Below, one piece after another: positions 1-6,162 of a stretch of DNA of 6,926 bases. Below the pieces are notes generated by a model. It was not told the origin of the DNA and ran no database searches. It worked only from the letters and a program-made list of their open reading frames with translations. Every line of letters starts with the position of its first letter. Positions within the stretch are counted from its first letter, which is position 1. This DNA is from Alphaproteobacteria bacterium (lineage in GTDB: Bacteria; Pseudomonadota; Alphaproteobacteria; VGEJ01). The stretch lies in NCBI GenBank assembly GCA_016869335.1, contig VGEJ01000138.1:1-6926 (forward strand), written 5' to 3'. The position numbers and the translations under genes were made by a program.

Positions 1-510
1 CCCAGCGGTGAAGATCACCGTGACCTCGCCCAGCGTGTCGTAGCCGCGGTAGCTCGCGAGCACCGCGGTCACGACGTTGGGAACCGAGGTGGCAGCCGGC
101 GCCTCTTCAAGGTAGCGCGGGACGACGTGGTGATGGATGGGCGCCGCGGGGTCGCCGAACCCCGGCATGTCGGCCGTGCCGTAGAGGAGCGCCGCCGCCG
201 TGATGGCGGTGACGGCGATGGGAGCGAGCTGCAGCCGGACCGGCACCTTCTCCTGCCGTGCCGTCTGCGCCAGGGTGGCGAGAAACAGGACGGTCGTGAT
301 CCCGGCGCCGACGACGGCCTCGGTGAACGCGACATCCACGGCATCCATCAGCACGAACAGCGCCGCGGCGAGGAGACTGTAGATGCCGCTCAGCATGGCC
401 GCCGCCACGAGGTTGTGCAGCGCGGCGACGGCGCCGGCAACGCCGAGCAGCAGGCCGAGCAGGGCAAGGTCGACCGCGCTCTCTATGGTCGCCCTCCGGT
501 TCCCGGCCAC
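1..510 (-). CDS. Mrp/Mnh antiporter subunit, DUF4040 (MbhD-MbhE type), partial
   Basis: Membrane subunit of a multisubunit Na+/H+ antiporter, corresponding to the C-terminal MbhD/MbhE part of MrpA made as a separate protein. The 170 visible residues hold hydrophobic helices, then VDVAFTEAVVGAGITTVLF (DUF4040-like), a loop of roughly 50 residues rich in H, P and E, and finally NVVTAVLASYRGYDTLGE, the hallmark of the MbhE region. The 3' end is cut off by the window edge. It follows mrpG and overlaps its end. The start is uncertain. The nearest standard codon is GTG at 510, with no clear ribosome-binding site. An ATA codon at 486 has GGAGGG at ideal spacing and would place the start right at the mrpG stop. 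The next genes outside the window should be the MnhB, MnhC and MnhD subunits if the operon is complete (inference). Confidence 0.8.
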   Translation of the reverse strand, partial: MAGNRRATIESAVDLALLGLLLGVAGAVAALHNLVAAAMLSGIYSLLAAALFVLMDAVDVAFTEAVVGAGITTVLFLATLAQTARQEKVPVRLQLAPIAVTAITAAALLYGTADMPGFGDPAAPIHHHVVPRYLEEAPAATSVPNVVTAVLASYRGYDTLGEVTVIFTAG

Positions 511-794
511 ACCGGCAGTCCGCTGGCGCGTGCGGCCGCCGCCAGAGCGTGCGAGCCCGTCGGGCTGGCGAAGAACAGGACCACGAGGATGATGGCGAGC
601 TTGACCGAGACCAGCGTCCAGCCGCTCTGCACGATGAGCCCGAGGACCGTGAGTGCGGCGCCGAGCGTGTCGGTCAGCCCGGCGGCGTGCAGGCGGCTAT
701 AGAAGTCGGGCAATCGAATGACCCCGATGCCGCCGACCAGCACGCAGCCGCCACCGCCGAGGATGAGCAGCCAACTCAGCGCATCGGCGATCAC
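483..794 (-). CDS. mrpG: Na+/H+ antiporter subunit G (MrpG/MnhG/PhaG)
   Basis: Small membrane subunit of the Mrp antiporter, 103 residues, a normal length for the family. It has three predicted membrane segments (about residues 6-26, 41-57 and 61-77). The family signature GVIRLPDFYSRLHAAGLTDT at 24-43 lies between the first two. The C-terminal PTGSHALAAAA after the last helix is also typical. The GTG start at 794 overlaps the mrpF stop as GTGA (791-794), so translation is probably coupled. Its exact role within the complex is not known beyond being needed for assembly or activity in studied Mrp systems. Confidence 0.93.
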   Translation of the reverse strand: MIADALSWLLILGGGGCVLVGGIGVIRLPDFYSRLHAAGLTDTLGAALTVLGLIVQSGWTLVSVKLAIILVVLFFASPTGSHALAAAARASGLPVWPGTGGRP

Positions 795-1078
795 TGCCGT
801 TCCCTCTCCGGGACAGGCGCGCCGCCAAGTGTCCCGTGCGCCATGAACTTGAGCACGGCGACCGTGCCGACGAAGTTGAGGAGCGCGTAGACCAGGGCGA
901 TGTCGGTGAAATCGGGTCGCCCCGTAAGGAAGCCGAGCACGGCGATGAGCAGCGTCGTCTTGGTCGCCATCATATTGGCGGCGAGGACGCGATCGAAGAT
1001 CGTCGGCCCCAGCAACGCGCGTACCAATGCCAGCGCCATCGTGATCACCAGGGCGACGGCCGACGCGGCGAACATCAT
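791..1078 (-). CDS. mrpF: Na+/H+ antiporter subunit F (MrpF/MnhF/PhaF)
   Basis: Small membrane subunit of the Mrp antiporter, 95 residues, three predicted transmembrane helices. Family features are GPTIFDRVLAANMMATK (24-40), which includes the characteristic DR pair after the first helix, and FTDIALVYALLNFVGTVAV (57-75) in the last helix. The chosen ATG at 1078 overlaps the mrpE stop as ATGA (1075-1078). A longer reading frame continues upstream, but it is only the shadow of mrpE in another frame. In homologous systems MrpF has been linked to solute efflux such as cholate (family knowledge, not visible here). Confidence 0.93.
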   Translation of the reverse strand: MMFAASAVALVITMALALVRALLGPTIFDRVLAANMMATKTTLLIAVLGFLTGRPDFTDIALVYALLNFVGTVAVLKFMAHGTLGGAPVPERERQ

Positions 1079-1560
1079 TGTGCCCGTGCCGGGGCGCCGG
1101 TCAGCCCGCAGACCCGGCGATCCATCTCCCCGGCCTTCAGATCTGCCGCGCCCTCCGCGCTCAAGGCGTGCACGCGGAGCCGATTCTTCTCGACCTCCAT
1201 GGTCACGGTGCCTGGCGTCAGCGTGATCGAGTTGGAGTAGACCACGACGCCGAGATCGTCGCCGGCGCTCGCCTCCAGTGCCACCACACAAGGGGTGATT
1301 GGGAGGCGCGGATCAAGCACCCGGCGGATGACGTCGATGTTCGACCGGACGATCTGCCACACCAGCCATGCGTGATAGCGCGGAGCGCGCCGCAGCAGTT
1401 CGAGCGCCAGTCCCTCCCGGTCGACCACGCCCATCCGCCAGGAGAGGGCGGCGACGGCCGTGGCCGATGCGGCGCCGGCGACGATCAGGAACGGCTCGAA
1501 GTGGCCCGACAGGAGCACCCAAGCCAGGAACAGCAGAACTGCCAACACCGCCGCCCGCAC
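1075..1560 (-). CDS. mrpE: Na+/H+ antiporter subunit E (MrpE/MnhE/PhaE)
   Basis: First visible gene of the antiporter operon. From the GTG at 1560 it encodes 161 residues, the usual MrpE length. Hydrophobic N-terminal helices (about 1-40) are followed by a soluble domain with RSNIDVIRRVLDP (72-84) and SITLTPGTVTMEVEKNRL (111-128), the most conserved MrpE stretch. I chose the GTG because it directly precedes the first helix and has GGAG six bases upstream. The reading frame stays open to 1689, but that extension (RGHDGRYRRGLRRQ and so on) is arginine-rich, unlike MrpE, and probably not translated. The next gene overlaps by four bases. The upstream neighbour is divergent, so the operon promoter should lie within 1561-1763, although I see no convincing one. 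Confidence 0.92.
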   Translation of the reverse strand: MRAAVLAVLLFLAWVLLSGHFEPFLIVAGAASATAVAALSWRMGVVDREGLALELLRRAPRYHAWLVWQIVRSNIDVIRRVLDPRLPITPCVVALEASAGDDLGVVVYSNSITLTPGTVTMEVEKNRLRVHALSAEGAADLKAGEMDRRVCGLTGAPARAQ

Positions 1561-1697
1561 GCCCCTCTCCCCGCGCTTGCCGGCCGGCGCAGCCACGGCG
1601 GCGCCCGCCTCGGATCGCTGTGCGATAGCAGAAAGCTGCCGACGCAGTCCACGCCGATATCGTCCGTCGTGGCCCCGCCCCGCGATCACGAGATCGA

Positions 1698-1726
1698 TTG
1701 AGCAGAGGTTTCGCCCATGTTACGGT
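1698..1726 (+). promoter_or_regulatory. candidate sigma70-type promoter for the cold-shock gene
   Basis: TTGAGC (1698-1703), a 17-base spacer and TACGGT (1721-1726) resemble -35 and -10 boxes in the divergent gap between mrpE and the cold-shock gene. The -10 match is poor (three of six). It would give a leader of about 30 bases. A small dyad, CGATC-ACGA-GATCG (1683-1696), lies just upstream. This is a weak call from spacing and partial consensus only. Confidence 0.25.
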
Positions 1727-1763
1727 TTTTACTGGTGGTCGTCTGGGACACCGGGTGCGCGCT

Positions 1764-2303
1764 ATGGTCAATTATTTGGATGCCGATTCGGAGGGGTTCT
1801 CACAGCGGACGAGCCAGACCAAAGGCGTCGTCAAGTGGTTCAACACGGCCAAGGGGTTCGGCTTCATTACTCCTGCGGACGGATCGGGCGATGTGTTCCT
1901 GCACCTGTCGGCATTGCGTCAGGCGGGACATAGCACGATCGAGCAAGGTGCAACGATCGTGTGCGAGGTGGTCCAGGGACCCAAGGGCCTCCAGGTGGTG
2001 CGCGTGCTCGGCGTCGATACCAGCACCGCCGAAGTGGCGCCGGCGGCGCAGCGCTACAACGATCCGGTCGACGTTGCCGCTTCTTCCACGGGCGACTACT
2101 TCGGCGCGACGGTCAAGTGGTTCAACGCCGAGAAGGGCTACGGTTTCGTGACCCAGGGCGATGGGTCGCCCGATATCTTCGTCCACATCAAGACGCTGCG
2201 CCGCCTGGGCGTCACCGAGTTGCGGCCCGGGCAGACGGTGCGCGTCCGCGTCGGCCGCGGCCCGAAGGGCCCTCAGGTCGCCGATCTGCTGCGCGAGGAC
2301 TAG
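1764..2303 (+). CDS. cold-shock protein with two cold-shock domains
   Basis: Cytoplasmic single-strand nucleic-acid-binding protein of 179 residues. Cold-shock domain 1 spans about residues 20-84, with VKWFNTAKGFGFI (RNP1) and VFLHL (RNP2, 44-48). A polar linker of about 28 residues follows. Domain 2 spans about 113-176, with VKWFNAEKGYGFV and IFVHI (138-142). Both domains keep the aromatic residues that stack on bases. Such two-domain proteins are common in alphaproteobacteria and act as RNA chaperones or stress and stationary-phase proteins; which of these applies here is unknown. The ATG at 1764 gives a normal N-terminus. The frame is open to a TTG at 1698, but that extension has no family resemblance. 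No strong ribosome-binding site is visible. The stop overlaps that of the convergent thiY gene. Confidence 0.92.
   Translation: MVNYLDADSEGFSQRTSQTKGVVKWFNTAKGFGFITPADGSGDVFLHLSALRQAGHSTIEQGATIVCEVVQGPKGLQVVRVLGVDTSTAEVAPAAQRYNDPVDVAASSTGDYFGATVKWFNAEKGYGFVTQGDGSPDIFVHIKTLRRLGVTELRPGQTVRVRVGRGPKGPQVADLLRED
1830..2126 (+). repeat. exact 15-base repeat from the duplicated cold-shock domains
   Basis: GTCAAGTGGTTCAAC occurs at 1830-1844 and again at 2112-2126, encoding VKWFN at the start of RNP1 in each cold-shock domain. The copies are identical at codon level although the surrounding domains have diverged. This is coding similarity within one gene, not a mobile repeat. Confidence 0.85.
2300..2303. 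other. shared CTAG carrying both convergent stop codons
   Basis: The palindrome CTAG contains TAG for the cold-shock gene on the plus strand (2301-2303) and TAG for thiY on the minus strand (2300-2302). The two coding regions overlap by four bases, with no spacer for a terminator. Confidence 0.95.
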
Positions 2304-3280
2304 CGCTCGGTCGACCACGGCAGCTCGACCGCGTAGGTCGAGACCTCCATGGCCGCCGCGATCATCCCCTGGTCGGCGAGGAAGGCCGCGAAGCGGGCAT
2401 AGCGGGCGCCGTCGAGCGCCGCCGGCCGGAGCGCGAATCGAGGTAGGGTAGCGGCCCAAGCGCGGCGGTTGAGCTCATCGTCGAGCTCGGGCCGTCCCGC
2501 GACGAACAGCTCCCAGCTCTCGTCGGGGTGGTTCACCAGGAACTGGACGCCCTTCTCCAGCGCGTCGACAAAGGCGCGCAGACGGGGGTCGGTCACGCGT
2601 TCGCGCTGCGCGACGATGATCAGTTCGTCGTAGCTCGGCACGCCCTCTTCCTCGACGAAGAAGGCGCGGCCGGGGCGGCCGGCCAAGTCCATCTGATTCA
2701 GCTCGAAGTTGCGGAACGCGCCGATCACGGCATCCACTTGGCCGCTCAGGAGCGAGGGCGACAGCGAGAAGTTGACGTTGACGAGAGTGACGTCGGTCAG
2801 GGCCAGCCCGTGGCGGGTCAACATCGTGCGCAGCAACGCATCCTCGAACCCGCCCACGGAGTAGCCGATCGTGCCACCCCGCAGATCGGCTAGCGTCTTG
2901 ATCGGCCCGTCGGCCAGCACCACCAGCGCATTGAGCGGTGTTGCCACGAGCGTCGCGACCCGTACGAGCGGGAGCCCGGCCTCGACGTGGAGGTAGAGCT
3001 GCGGTTGGTAGGACACCGCGAGATCGGCCTTGCCGGCGGCGACCAGCTTGGGCGGGTCGTTGGGATCTGCGGGCTGGATCAGTTCGACCGTGAGGCCCTG
3101 CTCGTTGAAGTATCCCTTCTCCTGAGCGATGTAGAGTGGCGCGTGATCGGGATTGGTGAACCAGTCCAGCATCACGGTGAGCGTTTCCGCCCGGCCCGCG
3201 GTCGCTCCGGCCGCCGCGCATCCGGCGCCCAGCAGCAACACGGCGAGCAGGCGTCCGACGTCCCTGGCCAACCGCATCAT
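2300..3280 (-). CDS. thiY: ABC transporter substrate-binding protein for thiamin pyrimidine precursor (ThiY-like, NMT1/THI5 family)
   Basis: Periplasmic binding protein, 326 residues, that delivers a thiamin pyrimidine precursor (formylaminopyrimidine or HMP in studied ThiY proteins) to the ThiXZ importer. Residues 1-31 are a signal peptide: a basic start, a hydrophobic LLAVLLLGAG core, and possible cleavage after GRA. A cysteine at 21 in LGAGC could be a lipid anchor, but the lipobox is not canonical. The mature protein opens with LTVMLDWFTNPDHAPLYIAQ and EKGYF, the NMT1/THI5 signature. SYQPQLYLH (90-98) and RGGTIGYSVGGFED (134-147) also fit. Two ATGs in tandem (3280, 3277) follow GGGAGGAA at good spacing; the first overlaps the thiX stop as ATGA. 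The open frame upstream of them is the shadow of thiX. The TPP riboswitch ahead of the operon strongly supports the substrate class, though the exact substrate is inferred. Confidence 0.9.
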   Translation of the reverse strand: MMRLARDVGRLLAVLLLGAGCAAAGATAGRAETLTVMLDWFTNPDHAPLYIAQEKGYFNEQGLTVELIQPADPNDPPKLVAAGKADLAVSYQPQLYLHVEAGLPLVRVATLVATPLNALVVLADGPIKTLADLRGGTIGYSVGGFEDALLRTMLTRHGLALTDVTLVNVNFSLSPSLLSGQVDAVIGAFRNFELNQMDLAGRPGRAFFVEEEGVPSYDELIIVAQRERVTDPRLRAFVDALEKGVQFLVNHPDESWELFVAGRPELDDELNRRAWAATLPRFALRPAALDGARYARFAAFLADQGMIAAAMEVSTYAVELPWSTER

Positions 3281-4068
3281 CGTTGTTCCTCCCAATCCGT
3301 CCTCGCCTCGGTTGGCAACCCCTCGGGCAGCCAGTGCAGCAGGCGCCGGCACGTCGCGTCGACGGCGACGAAGAGCGCCACCGCCAGCACCGCGAGCACG
3401 GCGAGCGCTGCGAACATGAGATCGACCTTCATGCGGGCGTTGGCGTGCAGCATGAGGTAGCCGAGCCCCGCGTTCGAGCCGACCCACTCGCCGATGATCG
3501 CCCCGATCGGTGCGATGGCGGCGCCGAGCCGAACCCCGGACGCGAGGGCTGGCAGTCCGGCGTGGATGCGGATGTGGCGAAAGCAGGCCCAGGCGGCGCC
3601 GGGGCGACCCGCCGTCATCGTCCGCGCGAGGTCAAGCCAGCCGGGCTCGGTCCGGCGCAGCCCGTCGATGAAGCTCGTCGCGATCGGGAAATAGATGATC
3701 AGCGTCGCCATGGCGACCTTCGAGACCATGCCATAGCCGAGCCACAGCACCAGCAGCGGCGCGATCGCGAACACGGGAACCGCCTGTGACACTACCAGGA
3801 GCGGCATCAGCCAGCGCCGTGCCGGCCGGAGGTAACCGATGGCAACCGCGCTGGCGAACCCGAGCCCGGTTCCCAGCCCGAGGCCGAGGGCGATCTCGGC
3901 CGCGGTCGTCGCCGCGTGACCGAGGAGCGCGCCGGCATGGAGGACGAGCGCGCGGCCAACGGCGAGCGGTCCGGGGAGGATGTACGGTGCGACGCCGGTC
4001 ACCGACACTAACCCCTGCCACGCCGCGACGATGCCGGCGAACGTCAGGAGAAAGCCGAGCCGCCTCAT
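3277..4068 (-). CDS. thiX: ABC transporter permease for thiamin pyrimidine precursor (ThiX-like)
   Basis: Inner-membrane permease of the BinP-dependent (SsuC/TauC-like) type, 263 residues, about six transmembrane helices. The cytoplasmic coupling loop that docks on the ATPase lies at about 147-181. It contains LARTMTAG and RHIRIHAGLPALASGVRLG and is followed by APIGAIIGEW (186-195), which is characteristic of pyrimidine and related importers. The start ATG overlaps the thiZ stop as ATGA (4065-4068). No ribosome-binding site is seen, so translation is probably coupled to thiZ. It ends in another four-base overlap with thiY, whose ribosome-binding site lies within its last codons. The C-terminus (LPTEARTDWEEQR) is charged and cytoplasmic. 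Confidence 0.92.
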   Translation of the reverse strand: MRRLGFLLTFAGIVAAWQGLVSVTGVAPYILPGPLAVGRALVLHAGALLGHAATTAAEIALGLGLGTGLGFASAVAIGYLRPARRWLMPLLVVSQAVPVFAIAPLLVLWLGYGMVSKVAMATLIIYFPIATSFIDGLRRTEPGWLDLARTMTAGRPGAAWACFRHIRIHAGLPALASGVRLGAAIAPIGAIIGEWVGSNAGLGYLMLHANARMKVDLMFAALAVLAVLAVALFVAVDATCRRLLHWLPEGLPTEARTDWEEQR

Positions 4069-4880
4069 GGCGCGCCGGCGGCGTGGCGCCGCGCCGCCGG
4101 CCGGCGCTCAGGTTCGGACCCGGCATCCGCCGCCTTCAGGCGATCGAGCAGCTCGTGGTGCAGTGCCGCCAAGCCGCCGGCGGTCGGGTCGCGCGGCGGG
4201 TAGTTGGGAATGAGCAGTGCCTCGCCCAACTCTGCCGGCCGGCCCGACAACACGTAGATGCGGTCGGCGAGGCGCAATGCCTCGAACGGATCGTGGGTGA
4301 CCATGACGACGGTGCGGCCCGCGAGCAACTCGGCGGACAGGTCCTGCAGGCGCAGGCGGGTCAGGGCGTCGAGCGCCGAGAACGGCTCGTCCATCAGCAC
4401 GACCGGCCGATCCTCCATGAGCGTACGCGCCAGTGCCACTCGCTGACGCATGCCACCCGAGAGGGTGCGCGGGTAGTCGGCGGCGTTTCCCTGCAGCCCA
4501 ACCCGTTCCAAGAGCGCGCGCGCCGCGGGGCGGTCGGCACGCGTGCCACGGAGCCGGCTGCCGAGTGTGACATTGTCGATGACCCTGAGCCACGGCAGCA
4601 GCAGATCGCGCTGGTCCATGTATGCGATCCGTCCGGCAAGCGGACCGCCGTCGCTTCCCATCACCCGCCCGCCGCTCGGCGCCAGGCCCGCGATCATGCG
4701 GAGCAGACTCGACTTGCCGACGCCGCTCGGGCCGAGCAGGCACGAGGTCAGCCCGGGATCGAAGTCGACCGCCAGGTCGCGAAAGACGATGTCGCCCCGG
4801 TAGGTGAGCGTCGCACCGACGACACGGATGCCGACCGCCGGCACGACGGCAAGAGAGCGAGGGCCTCGGGGAGCATCCAT
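4065..4880 (-). CDS. thiZ: ABC transporter ATP-binding protein for thiamin pyrimidine precursor (ThiZ-like)
   Basis: Cytoplasmic ATPase that powers the ThiXY importer, 271 residues. Motifs in order: Walker A GPSGVGKS (50-57), Q-loop glutamine at 90 in YMDQRDLLLPW, signature LSGGMRQR (140-147), Walker B VVLMDEP (160-166), D-loop SALD and switch histidine at 196 in VTHD. It is therefore predicted to be active. The tail from about 255 (SEPERRPAARRHAAGAP) is arginine- and alanine-rich and probably disordered. The ATG at 4880 is the first base after the riboswitch helix. Its ribosome-binding site AGGA (seven bases upstream) lies inside the riboswitch 3' core, implying TPP-dependent control of translation. 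First gene of the thiZXY operon. Confidence 0.92.
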   Translation of the reverse strand: MDAPRGPRSLAVVPAVGIRVVGATLTYRGDIVFRDLAVDFDPGLTSCLLGPSGVGKSSLLRMIAGLAPSGGRVMGSDGGPLAGRIAYMDQRDLLLPWLRVIDNVTLGSRLRGTRADRPAARALLERVGLQGNAADYPRTLSGGMRQRVALARTLMEDRPVVLMDEPFSALDALTRLRLQDLSAELLAGRTVVMVTHDPFEALRLADRIYVLSGRPAELGEALLIPNYPPRDPTAGGLAALHHELLDRLKAADAGSEPERRPAARRHAAGAP

Positions 4881-4971
4881 ACACGCTTCCTACGCCGGCA
4901 TGAACCGGATCAGGTTCGAGGGGTCGTCCGCGGGGCGGACCTCTCAGCCGGCTAACGGCTCCCCCGGTGCT
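4881..4971 (-). ncRNA. TPP riboswitch (THI element)
   Basis: Minus-strand leader of thiZXY. Conserved blocks in order are CCGGGGGAGCC, CTGAGA (plus-strand positions 4942-4947, the pyrimidine-sensing junction), ACCTGATC (4908-4915) and CATGCC-GGCGTAGGAAG (4886-4902, the pyrophosphate-sensing side). Helices that can be read are P2 AGCCG/CGGCT with loop TTAGC; a P3-type hairpin GTCCGC-CCC-GCGGAC (4926-4940); and a short P1 pairing GCAC (4970-4967) with GTGT (4884-4881), including one G-U pair. Binding of thiamin pyrophosphate stabilises P1. Here that would bury the thiZ ribosome-binding site AGGA, which is part of the conserved core. No terminator hairpin with a T-run lies between riboswitch and gene, so control is probably translational. 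Confidence 0.95.
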
Positions 4972-4977
4972 GGCGCA

Positions 4978-5006
4978 ACTATAGCGCCTCGCCGGGCCGG
5001 CGCCAA
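4978..5006 (-). promoter_or_regulatory. sigma70-type promoter of the thiZXY operon
   Basis: On the minus strand TTGGCG (5006-5001), a 17-base spacer and TATAGT (4983-4978, five of six matches to TATAAT). Transcription would start around 4971-4972, exactly where the riboswitch begins, so the whole leader is the riboswitch. The -10 box lies inside a perfect dyad GGCGC-N7-GCGCC (4972-4988). Confidence 0.7.
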
Positions 5007-5049
5007 ACCGCATCGGGACAGGCCGGGGCGGCACGACGGAGCGCTTTAC

Positions 5050-5066
5050 CGGGTTGGGCAAACCCG
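5050..5066. repeat. inverted repeat upstream of the DUF192 gene
   Basis: CGGGTT (5050-5055), loop GGGCA, AACCCG (5061-5066): a perfect six-base dyad ending 13 bases before the DUF192 start. It could be an operator or a leader hairpin. There is no T-run on either strand to make it a clear terminator. Confidence 0.4.
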
Positions 5067-5079
5067 CTAATCAGGCGCC

Positions 5080-5541
5080 ATGGCGGTTTGCCGCAGTGTG
5101 ATCGCGCTCGCGCTCGTGGTGATGACGCTCGCCGCCACTGCCCGCGCCGAGTCGACGCTCACCGAGCTGATCATCGAAACCAGATCGGGGCCGGCGCGCT
5201 TCTGGGTCGAGGTCGCGGCGACACCCGGCGAGCGGGTGCTCGGTCTGATGTTTCGCTCCGCCCTGGCGCCGGATCGCGGGATGATCTTCGACTATGGCGC
5301 CGTCCACCCGGTCGCGATGTGGATGAAGAACACGTTCATCCCGCTCGACATCATCTTCGTCGGCGGCGACGGACTGATCACGAATATCGTGGCGCACGCG
5401 CTGCCGCGCTCGACGCGCACCATGTCTTCGCGCGGCGCCGTGCGCGCAGCCATCGAGCTGTCGGCGGGAACGGCGGGGCGCCTCGGCATCTCGCCCGGTG
5501 ATCGCGTGCGGCACGCGATCTTCGCCACCGACGCGCCGTGA
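5080..5541 (+). CDS. secreted DUF192 family protein
   Basis: Small exported protein of 153 residues, the usual size for the family (PF02643). Residues 1-23 are a Sec signal peptide with cleavage after ARA. The DUF192 domain follows: ERVLGLMFRSAL (51-62), GMIFDYG (67-73) and the hallmark MWMKNTFIPLDIIFV (80-94), ending in GRLGISPGDRV. The biochemical function of the family is not established, so none is assigned. The ATG at 5080 has a weak AGG six bases upstream. It is transcribed away from the thi operon across a roughly 100-base divergent gap. The thioesterase gene follows with a one-base stop-start overlap, so the two are probably an operon. Confidence 0.9.
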   Translation: MAVCRSVIALALVVMTLAATARAESTLTELIIETRSGPARFWVEVAATPGERVLGLMFRSALAPDRGMIFDYGAVHPVAMWMKNTFIPLDIIFVGGDGLITNIVAHALPRSTRTMSSRGAVRAAIELSAGTAGRLGISPGDRVRHAIFATDAP

Positions 5542-5984
5542 TGGCGGGGAAGGCGGGCGAGGGGGGCGTGGGGCCGCCGCCCGGCTTCGTGCCCATCGTG
5601 CACGGCGCGCCGTTCGGTGCGTTGATCGGCCCAATCTACGAGAAGCCGGCAGAGGCCGGGGCCATCCGCGGTTTTCGTGTCGCGCCGAAGCACACAAACG
5701 CGAGGGGTTGGATCCACGGCGGCATGCTCACCACCTTTGCCGACATCGTTCTCGCGCAGGTGGCGTTCCGATCCGGTGTCGGGCGCTTGGTCACGGTCCG
5801 GCTGGTGACGGACTTCGTCGCTAACGCCCGTACCGGCGACTGGGTCGAGGGGCGCGCGCGCGTGACTCACCGCGCCCGCACTTTGGTGTTCATCAGCGGC
5901 GAGATCACGGCCGGCGCGCGCGTCCTGATGACGGCCAGCGGCATCTTCAAGGTGCTTGACGGCGCGGGCGGAATGGGGAGCTGA
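5541..5984 (+). CDS. PaaI-like hotdog-fold thioesterase
   Basis: Cytoplasmic acyl-CoA thioesterase-like protein, 147 residues from the ATG at 5541. The hotdog-fold signature is NARGWIHGGMLTTFADIVLA (53-72): the HGG turn at 59-61 and the catalytic-type aspartate at 68 are both present. VTVRLVTDFVANARTGDWVEG (85-105) is the typical following strand. The substrate cannot be told from sequence. An in-frame GTG at 5538 would add one residue. The ATG overlaps the DUF192 stop as TGATG, implying coupled translation, and no separate ribosome-binding site is seen. Pairing with DUF192 is noted without a known functional reason. Confidence 0.87.
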   Translation: MAGKAGEGGVGPPPGFVPIVHGAPFGALIGPIYEKPAEAGAIRGFRVAPKHTNARGWIHGGMLTTFADIVLAQVAFRSGVGRLVTVRLVTDFVANARTGDWVEGRARVTHRARTLVFISGEITAGARVLMTASGIFKVLDGAGGMGS

Positions 5985-6048
5985 CGGGCGCGCCGACGCG
6001 GGGTCGCCTTGCTCGCCCCCGGGGCAGTGTGCGAGTCTCGGCGATACT

Positions 6049-6125
6049 CGGGGCGTGGCGCAGCCTGGTAGCGCGGCTGCTTTGGGAGCAGTAGGTCGCT
6101 GGTTCGAATCCAGTCGCCCCGACCA
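6049..6125 (+). tRNA. tRNA-Pro (anticodon UGG)
   Basis: A complete 77-base tRNA. Acceptor CGGGGCG (6049-6055) pairs fully with CGCCCCG (6115-6121), followed by A and an encoded CCA (6123-6125). The D-arm contains GCAGCCTGGTAGCGC. The anticodon stem GCTGC/GCAGT has one G-U pair and the loop TTTGGGA, giving anticodon TGG at 6083-6085. The T-arm contains GGTTCGAATCC. It reads CCA and, with wobble modification, other proline codons. Open frames that cross it on both strands are not genes. Confidence 0.98.
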
Positions 6126-6162
6126 CCTCGCGCCCAGTGGCGAAGCGCGCCCCCTGCCCCTG

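Noticed and set aside
1561..1689. N-terminal extension of MrpE to an upstream start
   Set aside because: The arginine-rich extension is unlike MrpE, while the GTG at 1560 has a good ribosome-binding site and gives the normal length.
2259..2271. GGCCC-GAA-GGGCC hairpin near the end of the cold-shock gene as a terminator
   Set aside because: It is inside the coding sequence for the conserved GPKGP segment and has no following T-run.
3281..3487. Upstream extension of thiY to a 395-residue protein
   Set aside because: The extension lies antisense-frame-shifted within thiX; the ATG pair at 3280/3277 has a strong ribosome-binding site and starts a proper signal peptide.
3786..4955. Long plus-strand open frame of 389 codons antisense to thiX and thiZ
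   Set aside because: Typical GC-rich shadow frame; its composition is Arg/Ala/Gly-rich with no recognisable domain, while the minus strand has full ABC motifs.
6012..6035. CTCGC ... GCGAG inverted repeat before the tRNA as a thioesterase terminator
   Set aside because: The arms are short, the interior CCCCGGGG leaves awkward pairing, and there is no T-run.
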